This document shows positions 12,128 through 21,905 of a stretch of DNA of 64,000 nt, in pieces. Positions within the stretch are counted from its first letter, which is position 1. Each line of letters begins with the position of its first letter. Location: contig NW_024467106.1 of assembly GCF_017591425.1 (NCBI RefSeq), positions 27,394,501-27,458,500 of the forward strand, written 5' to 3'. A program made the position numbers and the translations under genes. Below the pieces are notes generated by a model, which ran no database searches, was not told the DNA's origin, and was given only the letters and a program-made list of their open reading frames with translations. This DNA comes from Ochotona curzoniae (Eukaryota; Chordata; Mammalia; Lagomorpha; Ochotonidae).

Positions 12128-12315
12128 CTCTTTTTTTTTTCTTTTTGAGATGTATTTATTTTTATTGGAAAGTCAGATATACAGAGAGGAGGAGAGACAG
12201 AGAGGAAATTCTTCCACCTGATGATTCACTCTTCAAGTGGCTGCAATGGCTGGAGCTGAGCCGATCCAAAGCCAGAAGCCAGGAGCTTCTTCTGGGTGTC
12301 CCCCACAGTAGACTC
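12128..12315 (-). mobile_element. CSINE, antisense, 5'-truncated
   Basis: T-rich start, then 'GAAAGTCAGATATACAGAGA', 'CTTCCACCTGATGATTCACT', 'GAGCTGAGCCGATCCAAAGC' and 'AGGAGCTTCTTCTGGGTGTC', the antisense of the pika-type CSINE 3' half. The head is missing. It sits head-to-head with the sense copy that starts 30 bases further right. Confidence 0.8.
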
Positions 12316-12343
12316 CTCTTAAAGACTTTTAAAAATTGTGATT

Positions 12344-12660
12344 TGGGGGCCCAGCACAGTAGCCTAGCAGCGAAAGTCCTCACTGTGCACACACCAAGAT
12401 CCTATATTGGTGCCGGTTCTAATCCCAGCAACCCCACTTCCCATCCAGCTCATGTTTATGCCCTGGGAAAGCAGTTGAGGATGGCCCAAAGCCTTGGGAC
12501 CCTCCAGTGTGGGAGACCTGGAGGTGGATCCTGGCTTCTGGCTTTGGATAGGCTCAGCTCTGGCCTTATGGCCATTTGCAGAGTAAATCAGTGAATGGAA
12601 GATCTTCTTCTCTGTTTCTCCTCTCTGTATATCTGACTTTGCAAGAAAAATAAGTTTTGT
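12344..12660 (+). mobile_element. CSINE, sense, near full length
   Basis: Full order visible: 'GGGGGCCCAGCACAGTAGCC' head derived from a tRNA, 'GGTGCCGGTTCTAATCCCAG' (B-box-like), 'GGGAAAGCAGTTGAGGATGG', 'GGGAGACCTGGAGG', and the tail 'CTCTGTATATCTGACTTTG'. Flanked by a 13-base target-site duplication with one mismatch (12331-12343 and 12661-12673). This is a non-autonomous retroposon moved by L1. Confidence 0.9.
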
Positions 12661-12673
12661 AAAAAATGTGATT

Positions 12674-13155
12674 CTTGGACAAATCGCATTGTGAAAATCC
12701 AATCAATGGTAGTTTTGTTCACTTAATATCAGATATCCATTCTTGACAGTCATAACTGCTACAGATATTTAGCATGAGTCTATTTCTACTTTAAATTATT
12801 TAGAATTTTAATAAATAATATATTCACTACTAATTAAGCTGATAAATATAAGTAAAGCACAATACAGTTCCCAAGTATATGTTAAAAAAACGAAGACACA
12901 TTCTTGTGACCTTTGGGCAATGCTATTTTGTGTGCATCACTATGCCAACAGCACTGCGGGCATCTACCATGCTGCTGAAAGCTTCTGTGAGATTGCACTG
13001 TCTTCCTGATGCTATTTTACATGGAATTCAGTTCCTTCTCATCCACTCCCCAATGTTAAAGGCATTTGTTGTATAATAAATCCACACTAAATATGTAGGC
13101 TTAAAGTACAAAAGACTCTTGTTTTTTCTCTCTCCTTTCTCTCTCTCTTGTCTCT
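12674..13155. other. unclassified AT-rich sequence
   Basis: No gene is recognisable. The AT-rich composition with scattered A runs is compatible with an old L1 fragment, but I cannot name a block. Confidence 0.35.
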
Positions 13156-13482
13156 CTTTTTCTCAAATTTATTTATTTGAAAGTTAGAGTGACAAAAAGA
13201 GAGTAGAAGCTAGAGAGAGAAGCATCTTCCATCTACTTGTTCACTTCCCTGATGGCCGCAGCATCCAGGGCTGAGCTGGGCCAAAGACAAGAGCCAGGAG
13301 CATCCATCCCAGTTTTCCTTGTGGGTGGAAAAAACTCAAGACCCAAGTACTTGGGCCATCTCCCACTGCTTTTCTCATTAGCAGGGAGCTGAGTCACGTG
13401 GAGTAGCCGGAACAGGGAACAAGAGAAGATGCCAGTGTTGCAGTTAGAAGCTTTACTCATTACAACACAGTGCTGGCCCCTC
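13156..13482 (-). mobile_element. older CSINE, antisense
   Basis: Antisense CSINE with 'TCAAATTTATTTATTTGAAA' tail, 'ATCTTCCATCTACTTGTTCA', 'GGGCTGAGCTGGGCCAAAGA', 'CCAAGTACTTGGGCCATCTC' and the head end 'ACACAGTGCTGGCCCC'. Near full length but diverged. Immediately followed by a second antisense copy. Confidence 0.75.
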
Positions 13483-13489
13483 TCTCTTT

Positions 13490-13800
13490 TTCTTTCCTTT
13501 ATTTTTTTTTTTTTAGGACTCAATAGTAAGAAGTCCATATTTTGTTTGTGTTAGAGATATGGAGAACTCCCATCTGCTGGGTCACTCTCCAAATGGCTGC
13601 AAATGGACGAGACTGAGCCAAGTGGGAGTCAGGAGCTGGGAACTCATTCTCAATCTCTCACGTAAGTGGCCAGATCCCAAGTACTTGAGCCTTCCAGGAG
13701 CTGCATGAAGATAAAGCTGGAAAATAAACCCAGGGCTAGATATCACACCCAGGCACTCTGGTATGGGACACAGTGTCTTCATGGCTCAACTAGTATCATC
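13490..13800 (-). mobile_element. older CSINE, antisense
   Basis: Begins with a T run (13500-13515) and continues with 'CCATCTGCTGGGTCACTCTC', 'GACTGAGCCAAGTGGGAGTC', 'CAAGTACTTGAGCCTTCCAG' and 'CACCCAGGCACTCTGGTATG'. With the previous copy it forms a direct tandem of two antisense SINEs. Confidence 0.7.
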
Positions 13801-13804
13801 CCCT

Positions 13805-14311
13805 GCAATGGTTTCTGAATTGACCTCTCTGTTTGCTCCCTTGAGTTTGCATGCTTACTTTTCTCTATCCAGTAATCAGAGCTAGCCTTCAAAACACAAA
13901 GCCAGTTCCTTTCCCACCCTGAATCTGTAATGGCTTCATCCCTCACTCAGAGGGAAACTGAGATCCATGCCTCAGCTATCAAGTCCAACACAGCTTGACC
14001 CCTGGCCATCTCTGATCTCGTCCCTCTTTCCCTTTCCCTCTCACTCAGCCTCCATACCATATGCCCACTGGATGGCTTGGAGTATAACAAGTGGCATGGC
14101 TTTGTGGCATGGTCTTTGCCCTGGCTCCCTTCCTGCTCTGAGTCCTCCTTTCCCAGCTATCTGTTTCTTGTGGCTTGCTCTCCCCCTTCATTCAGGTCTG
14201 CCCAATGCGATCATGCTCTCCATGGTCAGAGCAAGCATCTTGGAACACCCTGCCATCACTTCTCACTTCACACCAGGTCATCACCTGACTACTGCGTACT
14301 ATTGTCCTAGG
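13805..14311 (+). mobile_element. L2 LINE 3' region, first part
   Basis: Diverged L2 sequence, with recognisable blocks such as 'TAATGGCTTCATCCCTCACT' and 'CTGGCCATCTCTGATCTCGT'. It continues after the hAT insertion with the L2 3' terminus at 14530-14690, so the orientation is plus. Overlapping frames of up to 128 codons are L2-derived, not a host gene. Confidence 0.7.
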
Positions 14312-14525
14312 TCTCAGGTTCGCCAGTTTTTGCTAGAAAGGACCAGATGGTAAGCATTTTAGGCTCTGCAGGCCATACGGTCTGCATCGCAACTACTCAG
14401 CTATGCCTTTGTACTGCGAAAACAGCCATGGACAGTATGTAAGTAAGTGGGCATGGCTGTGTCCCAATAAAATTTTATTTATAAAAATAGAAAAGTGGAT
14501 TTGACCTCGAGCAATAGTCCACCAG
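14312..14525. mobile_element. hAT-Charlie non-autonomous DNA transposon (MER-type)
   Basis: Clear match to a common mammalian hAT MITE: 'CCAGATGGTAAGCATTTTAG', 'GCCATACGGTCTGCATCGCA', 'AACTACTCAGCTATGCC' and 'TGTCCCAATAAAATTTTATT'. It is nested within the L2 element, so it is the younger insertion. I do not fix the exact subfamily name. Confidence 0.8.
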
Positions 14526-14529
14526 TCCC

Positions 14530-14695
14530 AGGTTTAGGCATCTATTCTCTGCGTCCTGGAAGACAAGCTGCAAGGGGCAAGGATTTTGTCATTTTTTCAC
14601 TCAGTCTTCTCTGTATTGCCTATCAGTGAGTCTGGCACATGGTGGAGAATCCATAAATATTTATTAAATTGATTGATTGATTGGCTGATGAGTTC
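14530..14695 (+). mobile_element. L2 LINE 3' terminus
   Basis: Contains the L2 terminus: 'GAGTCTGGCACATGGTGGAG' followed by 'CCATAAATATTTATTAAATT' and a 'GATTGATTGATTG' tail. This is the plus-strand 3' end of the element that starts before the hAT insertion. Confidence 0.85.
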
Positions 14696-15204
14696 TTTGG
14701 TTTTAGCGGCCTGCCTAAAAAGTCTGGACTTTCTTCTTGAAAAAGTTTGAACAAAATCTTTGCCAGCCTTCTCAGTGTTTGCCTCTGCTGATTGACAGCT
14801 CTTATCTGCAGTCTGCAGTTCTCAGAAGGGAGACATTTTGAGACAAATGACAGCCGCTTGCTCGTCTCACTGTTTTACTCCTCTCAGAAGAGCACTGTAT
14901 GATGCACATCACACGTTGACTTGGATGTGTGATGATGCTGCTGATGGCTGCCAACGAAAACACATCGAAATCAAAGACTTATCTCTGCCAAGGCCCAGAG
15001 CTGACACTGCAGACACCTCTATGGAAATAAAGGGGAAAAGAACAGAACCGAGGACTCCTGCTGTGGCTGACTGTGGATAAGCACAGAGGTCGGGGCCTGA
15101 CGAAGTGCATGGCCAAGATCAGAAAGAGTTGGGAGGAAGAGAGGCCAACTGGAAGTGCCTGGAGGGAGTACACAGAGCCATATCAAAGGATGCCTGACCA
15201 GATG
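14696..15204. other. unclassified sequence
   Basis: No recognised repeat or exon. Short frames only. The long plus-strand frame beginning at 15073 runs into the MaLR LTR and is judged non-coding. Confidence 0.4.
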
Positions 15205-15600
15205 GCTCCATGTTGTGCTGCTATAACACAACACCTGCCACAGGGTCCCCTAGAAAGGTCTATGTGGCTCATAATTCTCGTGATTGAAAAGCCCAGAAAT
15301 CCTGGCACCCACATATTGGTGAGGGACCTCTGGCTTTATCACAATGCAGTTGAAGAGAATAAGCTGGGTGCAGGAGTAAGCATGTGGGATGCCTTGGTCT
15401 GCAATAGTTTGCTCTCTAAAATGAACTCACTCCACAAGATGAGTGTTAGCCTTTCTGTAGGGAATGCCTTCATGACTCCATTTTTCTTGCATGAGATTGC
15501 CTTCTTAAAGGCTTCCCCACCTCAACACTGATGCAGCGGGGACCAGTTACCAGCACACAAAACTTCGAGGGACACACTCCAGTCATATCTAAACCAAAGC
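15205..15600 (-). mobile_element. MaLR LTR (MST/MLT1-like), antisense
   Basis: Starts 'GTTGTGCTGCTATAACACAA' and continues with 'GTGGCTCATAATTCTCGTGA' and 'GGTGAGGGACCTCTGGC'. It ends with 'GCCTTCTTAAAGGCTTCCCC', then 'ACACTCCAGTCATATC'. That order is the reverse complement of an MST-like LTR. The 152-codon plus-strand frame across it is a by-product of this LTR. Confidence 0.75.
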
Positions 15601-15739
15601 ACTCTGATTTTCTAAGTTTTGGTGAGCCAAAGTATGGGGTTGGCCATGAGCAGGAAGCACAGCTGAATTCTAAAGAACTAAGAGGTAATCATTCATTTGC
15701 TTGGGGAGAAGTAGGTTGAATATGCAGGTGTGAACTGTG

Positions 15740-16005
15740 GCCAGTCTCTGAAGCCAAGCTGGGGAACTGGTGCTGACTGGGCAGTGGGAAGGCATTGAAG
15801 GCTTTGAAGGACTCCATTGTTATGGAGCCAGTAGTTCACCTGCGATAAGGTTGAGAAGTGGAAAGAATGTACAAAGGGAAGTGACTGAATGAGAGAGAGG
15901 CAAGTCTTAAGCAACAGAGTCAGTCCTGAGTCCTGAAGGGCTGTCACTGAAGGTTTCCAATGGAGAGCAGCAAGATGGTATCTCCCTTTCCAGATGAGAA
16001 GGGAG
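15740..16005 (-). mobile_element. possible L2 fragment, antisense
   Basis: The stretch has the purine-rich, 'GGCATTGAAGGCTTTGAAGG'-like texture of antisense L2 3' sequence, but divergence is high and I could not find a diagnostic terminus. Confidence 0.3.
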
Positions 16006-16354
16006 GCCGACTGAGAGCAGTGAGAGAGAGTCAAGGGCAGAAGACTGTGTGGACCACTACCTCCAATGATGTCCCTCCTCAGCTCTCATGCATAGCCACC
16101 ACCATGACAGCTACCACTCAAGTCAACCTCTGTCCATGTTAGGGGTAACCAAATCAACACAGGAAGGTTATTTTTACCAAATCTTGCAGCTCCATCAGAA
16201 TTAACTTTCTCCACCTGGCAGCCTTCCCATATTTCCCCTTCTGGAAGGGACCTGATCTCCTCAGAGCTTTCGGACTTCCTCCAGTGTTCCCATCCACTGA
16301 TCAAGATGGCTGTAGATCTCCACACCACATTATCTGGATTGAAATCACAACTGT
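16006..16354. other. unclassified sequence
   Basis: Nothing recognisable. Ends at the head of a CSINE. Confidence 0.4.
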
Positions 16355-16629
16355 GGGCCTAGCATGGTAGCCTAGTGGCTAAAGTCCTCACCTTGTATCC
16401 ACAGGGGTCCCAAGTGGGCGCTGGTTTGTGTCCCGGCCACCCCGCTTCCTCTTCAGTTCCCTGCTTGTTCACTGGGAAAGCAGTCAAGGATGCCCACAAA
16501 GTGTTGGAACCAAGGAGCACAAACAGGGAGCTGGAAAGAAAGTGGAGCATAAAGTGGGACATAATGCCCATATAGAATCCTGGCACATGCAAGGAGAGGA
16601 TTTAGCAATTGAGCCATTGCACTGGGCCC
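16355..16629. mobile_element. foldback CSINE: two 5' halves head-to-head inverted
   Basis: The left part (16355-16490) is the sense 5' half of a CSINE, from 'GGGCCTAGCATGGTAGCCTA' to about 'CTGCTTGTTCACTGGGAAAG'. The right part (about 16525-16629) is the antisense of the same 5' half, from 'AGCTGGAAAGAAAGTGGAGC' through 'TGCCCATATAGAATCC' to 'TTGCACTGGGCCCA'. Neither half carries the A-rich 3' tail. The two arms can pair over roughly 100 bases with mismatches. I saw no clear target-site duplication. Confidence 0.75.
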
Positions 16630-16634
16630 AACAT

Positions 16635-16661
16635 TACTTTATATTTTTAAAATATAAAGTA
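16635..16661. repeat. perfect AT-rich inverted repeat
   Basis: Thirteen-base arms 'TACTTTATATTTT' and 'AAAATATAAAGTA' flank a single T with no mismatch. It lies five bases after the foldback CSINE. Confidence 0.9.
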
Positions 16662-17844
16662 GCTTAACTTAGGACCCCATAACACTGCCCCTCTACCCTG
16701 CAAAAAATACAATCAAATCAAATATCAACTTGCTGACATGCATTATGTGGCCAGGGCAGCAATGATTTCATCTGTCCTGGACACATATAGTTTTTTTTTT
16801 CTTCCTTATCTTTATTCCCCAAACAATACAGCATAGCAAGTTATTTACAGAGTGTTTTCAATGTGTTGGGTATTACAATAGATCTAGAGATGGTTCCAGT
16901 TATGTGCAAATCCTATGTCATGTAGTACAAGGGGACTTGAGCCTTTGCCAACTTTGGAATCTCTATGGGGTCCCGAACAGGTGGCGAGGGACAGCCGTAA
17001 TCTTCAGAAAGGATTTTCACCCTGGTGCTCTAAATGCAAGGCTCTGGTTGCATGTAGGAACTGTTTAATTTTGAAAGGGAAAATCCAACTAAGAGGGTAA
17101 CGGCAGCTCCTAGGAATCTGAATTCATCCCTGCAGGGTGTATTTTGCAACCCTGACTCTATGCCCTCATTTTCCCACCTGCAAAATAAGGGGGTTTCATG
17201 AAAGGATTTCAAAGGCTATACATGGTCTCACAGTTCTACTATTGGGATCATTTGTATTTTGGTGACTATACTCTTAGGAATTTCCTAGAAAAAAATGAAT
17301 GAAAGGATTTTTTAATTGAAAAAATATTTCCATGAGACTTTCTGTCCTAGGACACAGAGACTTTATCAGGCACCATGAGGGCTTGGGTGTGAGACAAGTC
17401 CTCTGCTTCCTCCCTGTCACCAGGACTAACAACCAGGAGTGGAGAATTCTGTTGGAACTGCGGGTTTGACAGCCACCTTTATGCTGGAGGTAGGGGAAGA
17501 TTGGAAATGTGAAGCAGGCCCATTCAGGAGGAGCAACAAGGATGAGCACCAGCAAATTGAACCTAAGTTTACCGCGAGTTACCGGCTTGGCCACATCTGT
17601 GGTTGGGAATATTGGTCTGGGTGACTGCATGTTTCCTGGAGATCCAGCACTAAGGGCCAATGACACTATGGCTTCTGGGGATGCCAGGGGGCTGGGACAC
17701 AATGGGAGCTCCAGATGAGATGGCACTATCTTCAAAGTCTCTTCCTAAACCCTCTCGAACTCTAGCTCACTCGATGTTAACTTCCTCAAAGAGTTTGCTC
17801 ATTATGTCTACCAGCTACTCAACACATGTGGAGCTATGATTTAG
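16662..17844. other. unclassified sequence
   Basis: A T run lies at 16791-16800. A 153-codon minus-strand frame (17274-17735) resembles no family that I know. No gene supported. Confidence 0.4.
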
Positions 17845-18090
17845 AAGGCGTGGGCATTTGGTGCAGCAGTAAAGATGCCCACATCCCATATCTGAGTGCC
17901 TGGGATCAATCCGCTCATGGGTCCAGCATCCTGCTAATGCATAGCCTGGGTGACATGCAATGGCTCAGGTGGTTGGGTCCTTCCCACCAAGGTGAGCCCA
18001 GTCTCCATTTAGCTCATTTGGGCATTTCTGGAATGAACCAGTGATCTCTCTCACTGTGTGTCACTTTCAAACAAATCAATCACATTTTAA
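17845..18090 (+). mobile_element. old CSINE (CSINE2-like), sense
   Basis: Order of the older CSINE class: 'GGGCATTTGGTGCAGCAGTA', 'CATCCCATATCTGAGTGCCT', 'ATCCTGCTAATGCATAGCCT', 'CAATGGCTCAGGTGGTTGGG', then the 'CACTTTCAAACAAATCAATC' tail. Diverged, but head and tail are both present. Confidence 0.75.
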
Positions 18091-20985
18091 TTATTAAAAA
18101 GAAAAATCCTGACCTTGGGGATTGTTGACACAGACAGGAGGTTTTGGTTCTTGAATTCCCAGTTTATGGGAGAGTGATCCAATGAAATTTGTGAAATTTG
18201 TTTCAGGATTAAAATGCCCCGAGATATATTCCTGGTTAGACAAAGGTGCAGCTAGCAGCACAGCATCACGCTTCCCTTATCTGGCCTCCTTCATCAATCT
18301 GGGCAGCCAGCCTACATCTTTGACATGAGCCTCGTGCATCTTGGGCCAGCCCATCCCCAACATGGCACTGATGCCACTTGGTAGCTGGCTGCTGGGGAGA
18401 ACAAAAGCCATGTGGCAGCCACGGCTGATTGCTGTTGGGGTTCTGCCTCTCCCACACAAACCCCGCAGCATGTGATCTCCCCCAAAAGCACCCTGTGCTG
18501 GGTTCTGAGTGGGGAGAGGGAAGCTAGATTCCTCCTCAACAGATGTCATCGTAATTAGATAACTCATTATATCAAGGAATAAGAGAAGGAGATTGACATG
18601 GATACAAATGCGAACATATTGATAGCTCTTCTGCATGTGACTCTGTGCAATCTTGGAAACGGATTTCCTGGACAGGGCTCAAGGGATGAGTCAGCGGTTG
18701 GAGCCTGGGGAGATTTTCCACAATGAAATTCTAATCCCAATAAAGCATCCTTAGAGCATTCTACTCTGTAAGACCCTTTGCAGGGGCGGTCACGGCATGA
18801 AGCCAGCTGTAGGCATGTGCCTGTGCGTGGGAGAGGTCCAGCAGGGAGCCAGGGAGCCTGCGTGCATGAGACAAGAGAGGCACTGAGGTTCTGGCTGAGG
18901 CCAGCCTTGTGCAAAAGGGGCTGAAGCTGAGCCACTCCACCTAACTTCTAGTGAAAATCCTGGGAACCAACAAGCAGCAGGAAGGGAGTCCTGCTATTCA
19001 AGTGACAAGCATCTGTGGGGATGTCACTCTGGTCCTCAGCCAGGATGAAGCGTCCTCCCCAAATGCTCCCTTTCGCCCTGCTCACTCTGTGGGAGATCCT
19101 GTGTGGCTCTGGAATGCACGTGCTGCCTTTCCATGTGGCAAACTGTGAGCATTTCCCACACAATGCTTTCTAGTTCCCACCTGCTAAAGATGGCAATGCT
19201 GAAAACAAGGGAGAGATGAGGGGAAGAGTGAGCTGACAAAGCACATGCAGCAGCCCCTTGTGATGGGCTGAGCTCCGTATGCCATCACCACCCAGCACCC
19301 TCCACTGCACCTTGCAGTGTTCCTCAGGCAACAATGATGCAAGTGGCTTTCACCTTCTGAAGACCTCCTCCACTCCGGTCCTCACACTTCATCTCAGCCT
19401 CTCAGGCAACATCCCTTGCTTCTTCCCTCCGCATCTCCACCCCAGCAACTAAGCGCATGTGAGGGCTACTATGACTCCAGAGACAATAGAATTAATCTGG
19501 AGGGAAAACCCCCATCTTACTGCCTCAGTGGGGCGCCCCACCTCCCAAAGAAATTGCTGTATGGCTGGGCACCATCCCACACTTTGAAAATCATGATCTA
19601 TCCATGAGTCTTCATTGTCACTTTCCATGGACAATTCAGGCCCAAGTGCACAATCACTTTTACCTTTTGGTTAAGGGCTACACCTGGATGTTCCCACAAA
19701 ACAGAAGAGTAGGTGACGTCCCTCCGAGACAGCCTGAGGCAATGACACTCACTGGATTCTGCTACTGTTTCTCCTGCTGGCAAGAACGCCACCTGGCTGG
19801 GAGAAGGGACTCTGGAGTTTCCTTCCGTTTGGGAACCACAGAAGGCTAGAATGAGCCCACCTGCTGCAGGGGTCACGTGTGCAGGACCTGTTCTGCAGAT
19901 GTGAAGTCATTCCTTCTCTTCACCTAGGAGCCTACATGCTGGTACTGTGGAGAATGAAAAGCAACATCAGCATGTTCCAAACTTCATGTGGCTCCCACCT
20001 TACGATTCTGTGTAACAGTTCGTTGAGGGGACCACCATCAATCTCCTGTGCATTTTTCCAGGGCTTTTGCTCTGGAGTCCAGCCTTCATTGCATGAATCC
20101 AGTGTCTGTCGAGTATCTTGTACAAGGAGAAGGGGCTCGTCCTGGCGGCTCTACAACCTCCTCTCTTACATCCCCACGCACAACAGCTCCCCACTGGTTC
20201 TCAGTCAGGGACTGATGTTTGGAAGGGAACTAGGTGTCTTGACCACAGTGGAGGACCCAGTTCACTGGACATCCACACTCCAGCAAAGGTGACCTGTGAC
20301 TATAGAAGCCAGAACCCAGCTCTCCAAGGCAGCATCTGGGCTTACCGAGCTATTTAAACTTCAGTTCAGAGCTTTCCTCAGATGGCCAGAGAAGGGGGAA
20401 TGACTCCTGGAACTATTGGGCACAGGAACTGTGGGTGTGGCAATGGTGAGCATCTCAACTCTACAGTGCCATCTTGAGACAAAGGAAGTGATGGGGCCTC
20501 CCTGGGCCTGGATAGAGGAAGTTCTTGAGGCAGACAAAAGTTCTTGAGGCTAAGTTCTTTCCAGTGATGGAATGAATGGTGGTGATCTCCCTGTGCTCCA
20601 GTGCACCCAGGCAGTGACAGGAGAAGCCCTACAGTTGCAGAAAGGAGTTGGGAGTCAGATTGGCAGAGAGACAACTGCTACATAGGAAACATAGACCATG
20701 GAGTTTTCATTGCAAATACCCAATCTGTCTTTCTGTTTTGCATTCTCAATCCATTAGTCAGAGAAACAGGACAGCCAGGAGCTCTGAGAAACAAACCAGA
20801 GTCCACGGTCACTGGTTGTCAATGACCCTGCTGTCCACGGAGTCCATGTAGGGTGAATTCTCCTGCAATGCACATCACTCCTATTTCGAGCCTTCTTACA
20901 TCCTTCAAACAGAAAGTGTTGTTTCTGGCTCCCGACTTCAGAAACAACAACATAGCCTTAGGGCTTGTCATCCATACTGGAGAAA
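18091..20985. other. unclassified sequence
   Basis: About 2.9 kb with no repeat I can name. Several frames of 60-137 codons on both strands show no recognisable domain and no paired strong splice sites. It could be unique intronic or intergenic DNA. Confidence 0.4.
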
Positions 20986-20989
20986 TCAT

Positions 20990-21130
20990 TAGCTGAGACA
21001 CCTTGCGGCATCTGAGAGAATCTTTGCCTCTCCCTGATTCAAACCAAAGCAGCAAATATTTACAGGACACCTTGTCTATGTGAGGCAAACAAGATGGGTA
21101 AGATCTGGTCCCTGCCGTGGGAAGCACCAA
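20990..21130 (-). mobile_element. L2 fragment, antisense
   Basis: Contains 'AGCAAATATTTACAGGACAC' then 'GTGAGGCAAACAAGATGGG' and 'ATCTGGTCCCTGCCGTGGGA'. This is the antisense L2 3' terminal order (last AAATATTT block, then the 'compartment' block). Confidence 0.6.
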
Positions 21131-21684
21131 CAAGGGACCAGAGGAAAAGAGGACAGGTTTGTGAAAAAGCTTAATTATCACATCACCTCTTCCATCACTT
21201 TCCCAAATAACTGTGATTTTTTGTTTAAAATTGCCAGCTGCCCCCAGAAAGCTGAGTTTATCCAACAGAATTCAATTAATTGGCTAAGACACCACGGTTA
21301 TACCCAGAAAATCGGGGTCTACCTGCCTACCTGGCTGTGCCTCAAGTTGTTGGACAAGTTGCTTTACTGCTCTGTAATTTCTTCCTCCAAAAATAGGAAT
21401 TATAGTATAATATGGTGTGAATTAAGCTACATAACATGCAGAACACGCTAAAGACAATGGCCTGCTACATACTTAAATATTTGCTGCTGTTACTGCTACT
21501 ACTAATCATATAATCAGGCCACTCTTACACAGGCATTAGCTTCTAACATGAGTTCATGTAATGAAAATCACAAACCACACATAATGTGATAATTCAAAAC
21601 TCTATCTTGAATACCCTCCAGGCAGCATATTGCCCACCCCCCATCACTTAGGACTGGCTCACTTACATTAATAACAGCTGGTAG
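21131..21684. other. unclassified sequence
   Basis: No recognised element. The composition is AT-rich from 21380 onward. Confidence 0.4.
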
Positions 21685-21905
21685 TAAGTGCTTGTCACAT
21701 GGAAGGCATCAGTCAAAACTTTTAAAGCCCCAACTGATTTAATTTCCTATCAACTGTACAGGCAGGTACAGGTATAAGCAGGTCTTCTTCATTTTGCAGA
21801 GAGTGGAACCAAGGCACAGAGAGACTAAGCAACTTGATTAAATAATACAGGGATTTGAATGCAAGAGGTCAAGCAGCCAGTCTACAGAATACACACTCTT
21901 AGTCT
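21685..21905 (+). mobile_element. MIR SINE, sense
   Basis: Clear MIR order: 'GTAGTAAGTGCTTGTCACAT', 'TTCATTTTGCAGAGAGTGGA', 'CAAGGCACAGAGAGACTAAG', 'CAACTTGATTAAATAATACA' and 'GGGATTTGAATGCAAGAGGT'. Nearly complete. Confidence 0.88.

Noticed and set aside
12344..12440. tRNA-like promoter boxes in CSINE heads
   Set aside because: They are the tRNA-derived part of the SINE; no cloverleaf with intact anticodon and acceptor stems is present, so no tRNA gene is called here or in the other copies.
15073..15531. 152-codon plus-strand frame
   Set aside because: Most of it lies in an antisense MaLR LTR.
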